Translations under genes and position numbers: made by a program
Origin: Moniliophthora roreri
Taxonomy: Eukaryota; Basidiomycota; Agaricomycetes; Agaricales; Marasmiaceae
DNA length: 64,000 bases
Direction: 5' to 3'
Assembly: GCA_001466705.2 (NCBI GenBank)
Contig: LATX02000227.1
Location: 62,001-126,000 of the forward strand
The notes under the pieces: generated by a model
Databases searched by the model: none
What the model saw: the letters and a program-made list of their open reading frames with translations, nothing else
What the model was told of the DNA's origin: nothing
In this document: in pieces, positions 47,215 through 58,932 of the stretch
Layout: each line of letters begins with the position of its first letter
Position numbering within the stretch: position 1 is the first letter of the stretch

Positions 47215-47265
47215 CTACACCACTAGCTTCATTGACGATCCTCTCAGCACACCCACACGACCACG

Positions 47266-49096
47266 ATGCCGGATCCACTCGACGATACCGACTCAGCTGC
47301 GCAGGCCATCCCGGTAGCACCGCTCATTCCTGTGCCTTCCTCGTCTTCTCTCCAACCGCGGCCGCAGCCGCAGCCGCAGCCTGAGCCTGCATCTCTATCC
47401 AAGTCCAAACGCGACGAAGAAGAAATGTACGACAGATTCGCTACGCTCTTCTCACCCCCTACACCTCGAGCCTCACCATCGCCTACACCACCGCCTATAT
47501 GGGCACCTCCTTCCAAGCCGAAAACCAATCCTGTAATACCGAGAAGAACGATACCAGAGTCTCCAATGGATGACTTTGGTGCTTTCGTGTCGGTGCCGCC
47601 AGCAGAGGATCCTTTGGCTCCGTCATCTTCATTCCCGTCTTTCGATGAGTTGGATAGTGGGAGTAGAGCGGATACCTGGTTGAAGGAGGCGAAAGAGGCC
47701 AGCGAGAGGAAGAGAAGAAGTCTTTTGGACGAATTCGACGATGGGCTGTTTAGTTCTGGCTCCTCTCAACGGATCGAGGAGCCGATGCCAGAACCAAAAT
47801 CCGAAGAAGGATCCATCATGGATCTCACAACCTCCACCCCCCCGAGACACAAAAGACACTCTACCTCTCCTCACCCTTCTTCGTCATCAACATTCCCCAA
47901 CCCAAGACGATCACCTACATTATCACACGCGACACTCGCGCCTCCTGTATACACCTCCTCTACCTCCCCCGAGCCGCCAAAGTTGGGCACCGTAGGCCGA
48001 TCGAGCTCCTATCAGACGCTGAGTCATATCTTGGGTTGGAGTTCGTCCTCGAGATCACCGCCTGCCTCTTCTTCCACCACCCCAGAGATACCCGCACAAC
48101 ATACGAAAACGTTGTCGGAAACTCTGAACTTTACGTTAAAACACGCACCGGCATTTCCTTCTCTCAACATCAATATTGCACCTCCCTCTTCGTCGCCGTT
48201 CGCTTCACATCATGCTCCAGGTCCAGGGATAATCTCTGGCGCACCAGGGTTCAGGCCAGACGAGTATACTGGGAATTGGGACAAAGGATATTCGAGAGCG
48301 CTGGACGAAGAGCTGGCTTTCTCCAGATCTTCTCCCGGGAATGGCAGTAATGGCGATGGGTCTGCCAGCAGCAGGGAGCTGGGACTAGGAAGCTTGATCG
48401 AGCGGAAAACAGGGCATGTTGAGCTGAAAGGAAGACGGGAGACCACAGTTAGTGTATTGGATGGGGTGTTAGCTGATGAGGTACGCTCAGTCTTACCTCA
48501 AGTTCTTTTCTCTTACTGATACGGTTATTGTCATATAGATCCGTACACACCTCCCTGCGCTATCCCGTCTCCCCAAGACATGGACGCTGCTATACTCATT
48601 GGACCAACATGGGATATCACTCAATACACTGTATTCGCGATGTGAACCCCCACCTTTGTCTGCTTCCGGACTATCGCCAAGGAAAGGAGAGGTTCTAGTC
48701 ATCAAAGACGGTGGTGACCGTGTCTTTGGTGTTTTCCTAGGAGAAAGTCTTACCAAGAGTCGGGGTGGATATGGCGGTGGTGGCGAATCGTTCCTCTTCA
48801 CGTTCATGCCTTCGGTTACTGGTGACATGGTGTCACCGGAGATCAGAGTATGGAAATCCACGCACAAGAACACGTATATCAGCCTTGCTTCCTCCGATTT
48901 CCTTGGTTTCGGCGGTGGGGACGGTTCTTATGGTCTTTACCTCGATGGCGGGTTACTAGAAGGGAGCAGTGCGCGATGTGTGACATTTGATAATGAGGTG
49001 TTGTGCAGTGTTGGTGGTCCGAGCGGCGGACGCATAAGAGGGAGAGAGGTGGTTTTTGAGGTTGTTGGGTTGGAGGTATGGGGTGTGGGTGGGTGA
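47266..49096 (+). CDS. OXR1: TLD-domain oxidation-resistance protein (OXR1-type)
   Basis: Two exons, 47266-48480 and 48539-49096, sum to 1,773 nt (590 residues). The first two thirds are disordered, rich in Ser and Pro (PRPQPQPQPEPASLSKSK, SSSSTFPNPRRSPT). The C-terminal TLD domain starts near LPALSRLPKTWTLLYSLDQH, then GISLNTLYSRCE, VLVIKDGGDRVFGVFLGE, GESFLFTF, YISLASSDFLGFGGGDGSYG, LYLDGGLLEGSSARCVTFDN and ends with FEVVGLEVWGVGG. The G-G-x-x-x-x-G-L-Y-L-D core is diagnostic. TLD proteins protect against oxidative stress and, in yeast, regulate V-ATPase assembly. The exon junction (DE then IRTHLP) falls at the domain border. Confidence 0.92.
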
Positions 49097-49599
49097 TTCT
49101 GATGCTTGGGGAGACGACGTCCGCCTGCCTAATTTGGAAGGAGTCCTTCCTAATTTGTATTCATTGCGCTTGTTGTTGTTGCTACTGTTTCCTCCAACTC
49201 ATACTCATGGACTGTACCTATACCATCACATGTACATTGGATGATATGCATCATTGTAGTTATTATTCAGATATCCCGACTCAGCTATGTCTCTAAACCC
49301 GTGAAACCTGTTCAGCGAACGAGAGGTACTCTTCCAGACATAAGTGCGAGCAAAAGTGAGCTCAAGACTACGGTGGGTAACTGAAAGTAGCAGTGAGATC
49401 GTGTATCTCCACTCCTAGGTCAAATGGGATGCAGAAAGCGGGCACTATCATTAACTCGGGATAGATTGAATAACACTGAACCGCATGCTAAAGCGGTATT
49501 CCGGAATGTGAGGCCGTGTAAGTGTAGTGGCACTGTCACCGAAATAGACTACAATCATCAGGCGAATGAATATTTTTACAGATGTACGACTATTCAGGG

Positions 49600-51185
49600 T
49601 CACTTCAATGAATTTCGACTCCATGTTTCTGAGATACTGGAAGCAGCCTCATCCCGACCTCTATGTGATCCTCTTATCGAAACTGGGACCTGCTGCAAAT
49701 GATGAGGCCTGGATTGTCCTGAATTCTCAATGTCCTGACGTGTCGCAAACTGTAAAGTTGAGATCGCCCGGTCCACGCTCTCAATGGACTTTCCCGCTCG
49801 AGCGCGTGCAACGACCAGTGTTGGAGCGATACCCTGGTCGCATATTATTTTAATTGTAAATCAAAATCAGGAGAAATATACTCACAGCAATTTGGTACAC
49901 CACCCCAGAGAAATCTATAGGAGTCGATTGTTTGAAGTCTGGGTCACCTGCACGGGTGATAATCAAGCTGATCGTGATAGCCAGAGGGCAAAGAAACCCA
50001 GATTCCAGACTTTAAATGCAGATTTTATCAGTACCTTCATGATAACACAGAGCAAGTTAGTTGACTTACATGATTGCTATAATCCTTCGATACATGGGTG
50101 ATGAATTCTGACCATACAGTCGTCGTATTTGATGGCTGATGAACCAAATTCTGCCCGCTATGGTTCACACATGAGTCATGCAACGAAGACTCGACTCAAC
50201 ACGTACCAGTCAGGAGCGTTACCAAAAAGCTCACCACTGCGTTAATCACCAAGACTGAGAGCGTCATCTTATTTCCTTTCACATATAGACTCCAATTCAT
50301 ATCATCGGATGCGTCCCTACTCCCGAGTGCCATGAAGATACCTCCAGTTAGTCCTATGCCTGTTGATTCCGTAGTTAGCGAGCAGAAGAGGCATGAGATG
50401 GACAACACCCACATGTGCTACAAAATGATGCAAATAACAGTGGCAAAGCGATGATTTTGCGCGAGTCCCAGATCGTATAGCACCGATGGATCTGTGAGAA
50501 AGTATATGTCAGGTACGGCTAGACAGGGCATGTGGACTTGTATTACCATCGTCAAATCGGCAATCAAACTAAATAACAGATAATATTTCAGCGATAGCCC
50601 CCATACTTATGCAGAGTTTGAAGCTGACTTGATCATAGCCCGTAGCGAACTGATTGTTCCCCTGGGATGTTTAACTTACTAAGTAGGGAATATCATAGAA
50701 TGCCAAGAACTCACCTTCTTGCCACCTGGGCGTCATCATGACCTAGATACTCAAGCAAAGGCTCATAATCCCTTGACCTAGCCATGTCGTAGAAAAACGC
50801 TGCTTGATCGTAGTAGTGCCAGATGAGAACCGCGGTCAATACTGTCACGAGGCCGAATAACAGAAAAATAGACCAAATATAGAATTTATTCGTTCTATTA
50901 TTCTTGGAATCTTTCTTCGGGGGTCGAAAGACGGAGACACATATGCTGAAGATGACGACGTAAACACCTGGCAGGTCTTTGAGCGTGCGGCAAACCATTG
51001 AATGTAAACGCTTCGTACCATAGACGAGGGAAGACGCCTATGTATGTAGGGCATGTGAATTGGATGTATGGGAGTGGTGTAGAGGCTACAGAGCTTACGA
51101 TTATAGTGTTGAGTGGCAATGTCACTGCAAACTGGCGGTCTAGAAAAGGTGCAGCCATCTCATCCGGTCGTGATTGGGAGGACAT
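49600..51185 (-). CDS. Agaricomycete 7-TM membrane protein, copy C (CpG-normal)
   Basis: Starts MSSQSRPDEMAAPFLDRQFA at 51185; intron 1 follows codon TII. Exon 2 begins ASSLVYGTKRLHSMV at about 51052 and has GVYVVIFSICVSVF and WSIFLLFGLVTVLTAVLIWH, ending DDAQVARR before GTGAGT. Later exons carry HRCYTIWDSRKIIALPLLF (~50.45 kb), KGNKMTLSVLVINAVVSFLV (~50.25 kb) and the tail GIAPTLVVARARAGKSIESV, ending at TGA 49600-49602. Organisation and motifs match copies A, B and E. It is the only complete copy in CpG-normal DNA and a good reference for the family. Borders of the middle exons are approximate. Confidence 0.7.
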
Positions 51186-51744
51186 TGTGAGGACTAGGGA
51201 TACGCGCGAACGGCTTCGATCATAATCTCCGGAGTCCGCTATATTTATATCAGGGAGGCGCACCTTGGGTAGCGGGGAAGATATAGGCGCTAGACTTTGG
51301 CGGCGAGATCCCAATAGCAAGTTCTCTCCGGCTCCACACAACAACCTGTGCACAGTATGTTTCGAATTTGTAATGAAAAAATCACCTCAGTCTAAAGACA
51401 CAGGTTGGTGGTCAGTGCCCGGCCCTAGACAGTTGAAAGAACGGATTAAGTCTCGCGGAAATGCGAGTCAGAATTGGTATATAGAGCCGATGGAAAAGCA
51501 TCACATAACCTCCGTTCTTGCCGTGCTCGTTATAATCTGATTTGCCACATCCCCAAGGTCTTCAGTCCCGTAAAACATAGTCTATAGAGCAACCGGGTCC
51601 TCGCTAGTCAACATTAATTTGATTGCAGAGCTACGTTGTAAGATGATGCGGCCCTGACCGTACGAAGTAAAAGAAATCAACGTGTTGTGAAACGTGATTA
51701 ATGCACTCACTGAAAGGCCATTCAGTTTAAACGAGAGCTTGGGA

Positions 51745-52284
51745 TTAACCTACCATATGATGTTTATACATCGATGTGGGCGAGCAAAACACGACTGGGG
51801 TGTGACGTAGCTTAATGTTTATGCGACCCATGCGAAGACAAAACGTGGGCAACGTGTGGGTAGCGGAAACTCGGGTTATGTGGTGTCGGTAGTAAGGATC
51901 CACGGGCGTCAGCGGCAGATAGCGCAAATTGGAGAGTTCGGGCAATCTCGAACATGTAACATGCTAGATTGACAAAGATGCAAGTCAGGAATGTAGGATG
52001 GTATAAGAAACTACTCACCACTGCATTCCTTTCAGATACAGCATAGATACTAGTCCGAAGGCCTTCAATGACGCAGATATGCAGCGTTCCGCGTTGAAGG
52101 TCTGGAGGATGAAAATGAGGTTGCCATCGGATTGGGGCCTGAAAACACAAAAAGTCAACAATTTATATGTACTTGAGTTGAGTTATAACTATCCACGGAA
52201 TCTTTGATTTCGATGATACACGAATAGCCATACATGAAGGCTAAATGAGGCTAGGCCGACAAGGAGCGCACGCCACTGATACAT
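51745..52284 (-). CDS. Candidate small secreted protein
   Basis: Three-exon model: 52284-52234, 52138-52019, 51963-51745. The exons sum to 390 nt (129 residues) and every junction is phase 0. A TATA-like AATATATAAG lies about 15-20 bp upstream of the ATG. The first exon, MYQWRALLVGLASFSLHA, looks like a signal peptide ending at the splice. The rest (PHFHPPDLQRGTLHICVIEG, LPLTPVDPYYRHH) matches nothing I know. Consistent splicing supports a gene, but this length of model could also arise by chance. Confidence 0.4.
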
Positions 52285-52951
52285 ATGCCCAGCTTATATA
52301 TTCTCGAGTGGGCTGGCGTGGTTGCCTTTGAAAAATGGCCACTATGTCATATGCGTCTTTTGCAAGTCAGCAATTGACAAGAGTTTCAAGTTTTTGGGCA
52401 GTAGTAGATCCGGCTATGAAACGCTTGTTGCTATATTTTCGTTTTCTTGGGGGGGGGGGGGATATTCGAGGCAAAGGATGGCCTACCGTAGTTTCGGTAA
52501 TTTGCTACAAGCTATTCAGGCTGAGGGCAGGTCATTGAGGTGGCGGTAGTGGTTGAGAGGTATCAAAACCAGAACATGATGGTTCGGTGATAAGATGAAT
52601 AAGCGTACAGAGGTAAGCAGAGTAAGAGCACGTGGGGCACGTGCCCGAATGGCGCCTCGCGTCAACATCTCATTGGACAAGTTAGTCGTGTAGTTGCATC
52701 GGTTGCCTTCACTTTTGAATGAGATACAGCAAAAGATATAGAAATAGGGAGACAAAGGTGTAAGTAAGCATCTGAGGTTATAATAATTCATTCAGGGAAA
52801 CTGAAGATCTACTCAGCAGCCTGATATGTAATGTTCTTAAAGAGTAATCCATCCTTGGGCCATCATGGTGTGCTTGGGTTTAACGCCTGTGCCAAGGAAG
52901 CATGACAATGTAGAGATTGTGTGTAGAGTAATCAACATAGAAAGCATATAC

Positions 52952-53119
52952 ATCATCAGCAAAAACCAGAAAGTGTTATAACCTAGCTCTGGGGGATTAT
53001 AACCTGGTTTTGGTCTGGTTGGTGGGGTTTATGACTGGTTTTAAGGGTTATAGTACCCTGCAGGTTGATTATAAGCCCCGGGGAACTCATTATAGCACTA
53101 CACAGTTTTTGCTGATGAT
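52952..53119. mobile_element. 168-bp MITE with ATCATCAGC ends
   Basis: The two ends, ATCATCAGCAAAAAC and its perfect inverted copy GTTTTTGCTGATGAT, enclose repeats of GTTATAACC and GGTTATAA. The interior style is the same as the MITE at 29190, while the ends resemble the larger elements at 56076 and 58933. Flanks read ATACAT and ATACAG, a possible imperfect target duplication. Confidence 0.8.
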
Positions 53120-53487
53120 ACAGCTGCAGGACATAGCTTTGTAGGTCCAAGAAGTATGGAAATAGGTGCAGGCAAATAAGGAATTAAATAAGTAAGGAGT
53201 GCATTACACCCTTGCCTTGACCTCCAGGTCTTTCTGCCAGTATCTATGACTAAGTCTTTTCATTAGGTAAATTGATTGTTGCCAAGTCATTCCAAACCTG
53301 TTGTTTACAATGTTTACAAATTGATATTCGCCTCTGTCAACTAAGGACTAAGGATAGTAAACTACCTCAGTGAACCTAACTGTGCCCATGTAGATACATA
53401 CAGTAAAGATGAACTCTACCAGTATACTAATGAGCGAGAAAAAAAAGCTGACAGGCACGTCGTGTCATAAAGTAACATAACGTAACT

Positions 53488-54030
53488 CTACTGAGGGCTT
53501 ATTGAGCAAAAAAAAGGAAAATGGTGAGGTGGAGGGGTCAAGGAGTGATGGTTCGTACATGTAAAGGTTGTCCTGTGTCGAATCTGAATGACACCTGTGT
53601 GGTGAAGTTGGACATGGGAGAGTGTAGAAACTGGTAGTGTCTGACAATGTATCTGGCTGGGAGTGGAGTCTATGTGACTAGGTGAGTCAAGATGGATGTG
53701 GAAAGCACGAGCCTGGTGCTCAAGTGCATGTAGACAAGCTTGGATTGTCTGGACCTCATGCAGCAGCTTCATATGCATCACACATTGCTTGCAAGTGAGT
53801 CTGAAGCATGCACATGCTGCATTTGAGTTGCAGGAAGGTAGACAAAGGGAGCCAGGAAAGATGTCCAGTTGGCAATGGTGACAACACTTTGGATGGAGTG
53901 ATTTTTGGAGAGCTGCTAAGAGCTCAGGATGAGGATGAGGGTGTTGGAAAGGAGGCAGTTTGGTTGGATTTTTGGTTGGATTTCCAAAAATGGAATTTTT
54001 ATATATGTTGTACAATTGAATGGCATCCAA
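53488..54030 (-). other. Unassigned 180-codon ORF in CpG-poor DNA
   Basis: The frame contains a Cys/His-rich part (KCCHHCQLDIF, CLPSCNSNAACACF, CKQCVMHMKLLHE). It could be a gene, a zinc-binding fragment of a transposon protein, or a chance ORF in low-complexity repeat DNA. It lies beside the 7-TM pseudogene D and shares its CpG depletion, which argues for repeat origin. Confidence 0.3.
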
Positions 54031-54133
54031 AACCTCACTAGGAGGACCTAGTGGTACTGAGCAGACGAACTGTCGACAATGCTGAGTGCCCGAAGCTCAA
54101 CAGAGGCTGGAATGCAACGACAACCATAGGGAT

Positions 54134-54136
<3 letters not shown>

Positions 54137-54161
<25 letters not shown>
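54137..54161. repeat. GTT microsatellite
   Basis: About eight perfect GTT units in a row. Confidence 0.9.
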
Positions 54162-54165
<4 letters not shown>

Positions 54166-54169
54166 GTTT

Positions 54170-55400
54170 GGTTCCCTAAACCTCCCAAGACTGGATCAAA
54201 TAATGATGATTGTTGCAATAATTCCCTAAATCAAATGATGGAGATATAAGTGTCATGCATATGGGAGAAAGAAAATTTATTTAAAACTTACTGCAGCTTG
54301 GGGAAGGATGGGTGTATAGTCTAAAACCCAACCATCCTCAAGATCTTTATTCTGTGAATAATTGACAAGATCAAAGATTATTGCCAGTAGGTAAATAATG
54401 CTCAAATCGAGACTATATTTCTATGAATGGGAGAACATAGACTGAGCATAATAGACTCAAGACTTACAAAAATGCCCCAAAAGGATTGCCTCCCTGCTCA
54501 GGCTGATGTTGTAAGTAATGAAGCTACAATCTGCACCCCATTGCAATGTTGTCATCAGGCAGTTGTGCCATGTCATGTCAACATTCACATACCACTGATA
54601 AATGTCAGGATAAAGGTGATGACAGCAGAAGCTATCTCCCCCCCAAAAGCACTTGGATTCCATGGTCAGACCACTGGAGCCCATCACCCAGTCTTGAGTA
54701 CCAAGCCACATACACTCTCCCATATATCAACAAGATAGTACCAATCAAACCAGTTACTTTGGTATTGGGTATGAGGATCAGCTTTGCATAGAACATACAT
54801 AAAGGGAAGGGGGCTCACTGTTAACAGCTAGTAGAAGGAATATGAATGGAAAAATGGCTTTTTGCAAATTGCAAGCAATGTAACAGTGGTGAATCTGTCT
54901 TCCCATGTGAGTTTTTGTATCATCAGATGAGATTTACATGACAAACAAGTATGGTGTCAATAATGACACTGGAGCTTGTAGTTAGTACATATCAAGTTCA
55001 GATTAGAAACATCTGGACTTATTTGGCAAACAGAACCATTAGGTTCTGAATTATACTTGAATCATATTAGGCAGCATCAAAGTATTGAGAGATACAAAGC
55101 TTTTGAATTACACACAATGTAGCAATGCCCAAGGCATCACTATCTCTGAACCTCTGCTTCAAGAGCTGGACTGCTCCACTAGTGAGGCCTACCACTGGTG
55201 ACAAGACTGTTCATGGTTGCAATTACAAATAGAACCACTGCAGCAACTGTATAAATGATATGGCCCTGATATTTGTGAGAGCTGTTGATGGACCACCAGA
55301 TGATGAAGAGGTTGACATAGAAACCTTTATTGTGGTTAGCTACAGCTGGGAATGTGCCATTTGGAATGGAACAGCATACTATAGACAAAAAACATGGCCT
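54170..55400 (-). pseudogene. 7-TM family copy D, degenerate
   Basis: Closest to copy E at 63.33-64 kb. One exon is still open (NKDLEDGWVLDYTP, ILPQAA), and a later hydrophobic exon reads HIIYTVAAVVLFVIATMNSL at 55.2-55.3 kb. The tail exon has an in-frame TGA where copy E has an Arg codon (CGA), and a one-base loss in the G-run near 54645 breaks the IASAIVTF-like exon. Most differences from E are CG to TG or CA changes. Confidence 0.7.
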
Positions 55401-56045
55401 TTGGAATCAGAACAGGGTTAGTGGAGTAACATCAACAACTTAGACAACTGACTGAAAGAGCAGCAAACAGGGAATATCACTGCTCCATATATGAGTATAT
55501 CTTCATAAGGCATGATGGTTTCTTGGGTTTGAGAGTGCTCAAGTGAGTCTTTAGAGGTGACTTTATAGGCAAAGTGTTTGTTACAGTGATTTATTGAGAC
55601 AGCATTAGGGTGGAGGTAGCTGATCCTATCTACTACCAGTGAGATATAGTTTGGGTGGCCTATTCAATAACTTGTCATCGAACAAGCACTAGAAATTGGC
55701 ATCACTGATCATGGAATTGAAGTAGTCTCGCAAGTATTGATGTGAAATGTCTGCATTGTGGTGATGAACTACAAAAGTGATCTGCAATGATTGTCCTAAG
55801 TAGCTTTGTATGAATGCATATACATAGAAAAGAATTCGATGTTACCTGAGAGACTATAGGCCACATGGATTACACTACCTCAGCTCAGAATTGTACATAA
55901 GCTGACTCTCTACCGGATATGATGCATGAAATATCAAGGATCAATGATGTGGCACCATACAGTAATAAGCTTGAGTTTGTCCAAGTTCTGCTCTGATAAT
56001 TGGCTCTTTATGTCCTATTAGTAGTAGTTATTAGACACTATGAAT
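55400..56045. other. CpG-poor intergenic region, nothing recognised
   Basis: AT-rich, no frame or repeat of note. Confidence 0.4.
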
Positions 56046-56075
56046 GGTTCGATCCAGGCTTGAACTGGAGATTCA

Positions 56076-56828
56076 CATCAGCAAATCAAACATCTAATAA
56101 TCATGGCAGAAAATGACCAAAATAGGTGATCATGGGCAAAATACATTATTACCCATTTTGGCCTTGATAATGGCAGAAAACAGAGCCTGCCTAGTGATCA
56201 TGGGAGATCATGGGCAGAATGGGTGATCATTCATTTTGCCCACGATTACCCATTTCTGCCATTATCATCCATTTTGCCCATGATTGCCCATTTTCATAAG
56301 AGTTGGCCAGACAGAGAAAATGTATACTGCCACCTGGCAGAATCAAACCAGTAACACCAGCATTGCTTTGTAAGCCAATGCAGGAGCTTGGGCCACAACA
56401 TAACCACTGTGCCAAAGTGCTATATAACATTTTAGTGTACACAGTACAATATATCCCCTCACCTCCACAGCTAATTCAGAGAAAACCTGCATCCCCCCAG
56501 CCTTGGCTAGTGTTTTTATCAGTCAGAACATTAACCAATAAGTCCTCTCTACTATATAGACCCCTCTCTCTGTGTTTTAGAAGGCAGAAAAAGATTGGGT
56601 TTTATGATCATCCATTTTCTTCCATTTTCGCCCATGATCAGTGACTGAAATCATTTCTGCCCATTTTCTCCCATTTTCTTCCATGATCATTGACCAAAAT
56701 CATTTTCTCTCATTTTCTGCTATGCTCATCCATGATCATCGACCAAAATCATTTTTGTCTATTATTGTACATGATATAGACCAAAATAGATTATCATCCA
56801 TGCTCATTAACTGCATGATTTGCTGATG
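56076..56828. mobile_element. 753-bp TIR element (CATCAGCAAATCA) with tRNA-like core
   Basis: Ends are CATCAGCAAATCA and TGATTTGCTGATG. Both arms are made of variants of CCATTTTGCCCATGATCA and GATCATGGGCAAAATGG. The centre (56327-56420) is tRNA-like on the minus strand. No coding capacity. It lies inside the tRNA-Val relic. Confidence 0.7.
56327..56420 (-). repeat. tRNA-like (SINE-like) module inside the TIR element
   Basis: The minus strand starts GCACTTTGGCACAGTGG, holding a box-A-like TGGCACAGTGG, and later has GGTTTGATTCTG, a box-B-like sequence, 94 bp in all. This is the layout of a pol III promoter. It does not fold into a normal tRNA. Confidence 0.5.
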
Positions 56829-56888
56829 CATGTGAAACAAAGAGATGCCTGTGTTAGGCAGAAACAGATTACACTATTGAACCGTTAA

Positions 56889-58640
56889 TTTGTCTGAGAT
56901 AAGACTAGTGGAAAACTACCCAAAAAGATAACCTCCAAAAGTCTAACTCAGTTTGTTGTGCAAGTGTGGATTGACATGATCAGAGTTACCGCACTTAGAA
57001 TGCCAACAAAACTCTTAGCTAGGTTGATTCTACCTTATTGAAGTGTTCTACTTCAAAGTGTTCACCTCCAGAGGAGTATATATGGCTTTAAAATGTTTTA
57101 TATCACAAACACACACACAANCACACAAAACACAAAGAACATGGTGCACAAAGCACAAACACAAGAGCTACAGTCCCATACAAAGACTCAATAGCCGATA
57201 TAGTCTGACCCTACGGAGTTCAAGACTTCTTCAAGATAACTACAGCACACAGTGTACTGGAAAAGGTCCTAGACCAATTTCTACAAAGAGTTCAGCACAG
57301 GCACACCCCTTGCTAAGACTCTAAGTGTGTCACAACCTGATACACACACAGGCCACACTCCAAGTGCCCAAGGCTCCTTCTTGGTGTAAAGTTTCTCTTA
57401 GAAAAGTGCTATAACACACTCAAGATGTTACTCTTATCTCTTACGATGCAAGTTTGTTATCAGATTTCTATCTCTCTGGAGTCACTCAGGACCAATCTCC
57501 AGGGCCTGTAGTGAGAAAGCAAAACTGGAATGGCACACAAATTTATACACCAAACAAACTCGTCATGTATTCACAATCAGAGAGGGCAGAGTTACTTGAG
57601 TATGTACAAATATCTAACTGTCCTTATATATGGTCCAGGAATATATCTACAGAAAATTATAAATAATGTCCGATAATTCAGGAAATGACAAATGAGTGAC
57701 TGAGATACTAAAAGAGGGATTATTCGGATGTCACGGAGTCTGGCCACTAGGGTATCTGACCATATCTGCACAGGTATCTACGCCCCCAGGCATTCTAGAC
57801 TCTATAATTTGTATTTTCTCTTTTCTAAGTCAGGTATCTATGAGCAGATGGCTGTATCCGTCCCGTCTTTTGACAGCATTTCCCTTTTCTAGTATCTGCA
57901 CATCGGCAGTGGCCTAGGTGCCAAATTTTCCAAGGTCAGAACATGCTGTTATTGTTCCAATCTCCTTTGACAATGCACGCTCGGTCTTATTTAGGATTTC
58001 TTGCACATTAGATATTCTTCATATGTCTCATTGTATCTGTCTGTAGGTAGTGGATGTCCTTCGGAAGTGATTTCTGTCTTTCTGAGCAGGCTTTGTACCT
58101 AGTTTGCTCATCGCATATTGTTTAGCTGCCGGTGAATTCTTTATTAAGAGATCGCCTGCTTTGACTCTGATCTGTATATTGACTTTGGAGGAGGATCGTC
58201 CTATGATCATTCCTGTTCTAAGTCGTCTTTCTGTTTTGATGTCTCCTCTAAGTACCTCTGTACTGTTTGACTGCAGCTTGCACTTTGCAGATGTCATAGA
58301 AAAGTAAAGTAGAAGTTAAAATCCCATTGATAGCACTTTTGAGAGCTTGGTTAACTAGCCAATGTGTTCATTGGGCCATAGTTAGATTCCCTACAGGTTT
58401 CGGGAGTGATCCGCTTTGGATCTGATACTTAGATAGGTTAGAAAGTACAGCTTAGACACCTCTGTATAGCGTATCATATAGCTCTTCATACTTTCTAAGG
58501 TACCACCACTTCTCTAAGGCAATGACTAGCAGACTGGGCTCACTCTAGTCCTTATTACCCATTATCTCATGTCATATTAAAGTGTTCCGATTCAGAAATA
58601 GTGTAAAATGAATAAAAGTGGGTCTTTTCTAGGTTCAACA
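56889..58640 (+). repeat. Long LTR-like block, copy 2 (inverted relative to copy 1)
   Basis: Matches 1436-3174 on the opposite strand from end to end, with scattered substitutions. It starts about six bases beyond the 5' end of the tRNA-Val relic. A single N sits in a CA repeat at 57121. No pol sequence follows on the right, so this is a solo LTR or a truncated element. Confidence 0.65.
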
Positions 58641-58932
58641 TATTACTGTTACTAGCTTGCTCCCAATGCCCAATGCCCAACTGGAATTGTATACTCTAGC
58701 ATTCATATGCACAACATCTGCACTTATTACTACAGCTGTCAAAAAGCAATAAGGGTACTCTAAGCCTAAGAGCAAGAGTTAAAAAAAAGTCCATTGCAAG
58801 TCCAGTTACCGTTGTGGGTAATCAAGGCAGGTAAGGATTAGGGTAAGCATCTGAGATGTATGTGATGAGTTGTCCCCCATGAGCAAACAATGGGTACGAA
58901 AAAACTAACCCCACCAACAGCAACAGCATTCA

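Larger units (their letters stand above)
56046..56883 (-). pseudogene. tRNA-Val relic split by a TIR element
   Basis: The minus strand begins (56883) GGTTCAATAGTGTAATC, then CTGCCTAACAC with the AAC anticodon region, as in the intact gene at 29890-29988. The T arm and acceptor, CTCCAGTTCAAGCCTGGATC and then GAACC, appear only at 56071-56046. The 753-bp element at 56076-56828 sits between them. The D arm is also shortened, so the gene is dead. Confidence 0.7.

Noticed and set aside
48036..48350. Alternative plus-strand frame within OXR1
   Set aside because: Overlaps the long OXR1 first exon, which is in frame with the TLD domain.
52449..52462. Run of G
   Set aside because: A simple homopolymer with no context suggesting function; also a typical sequencing weak point.
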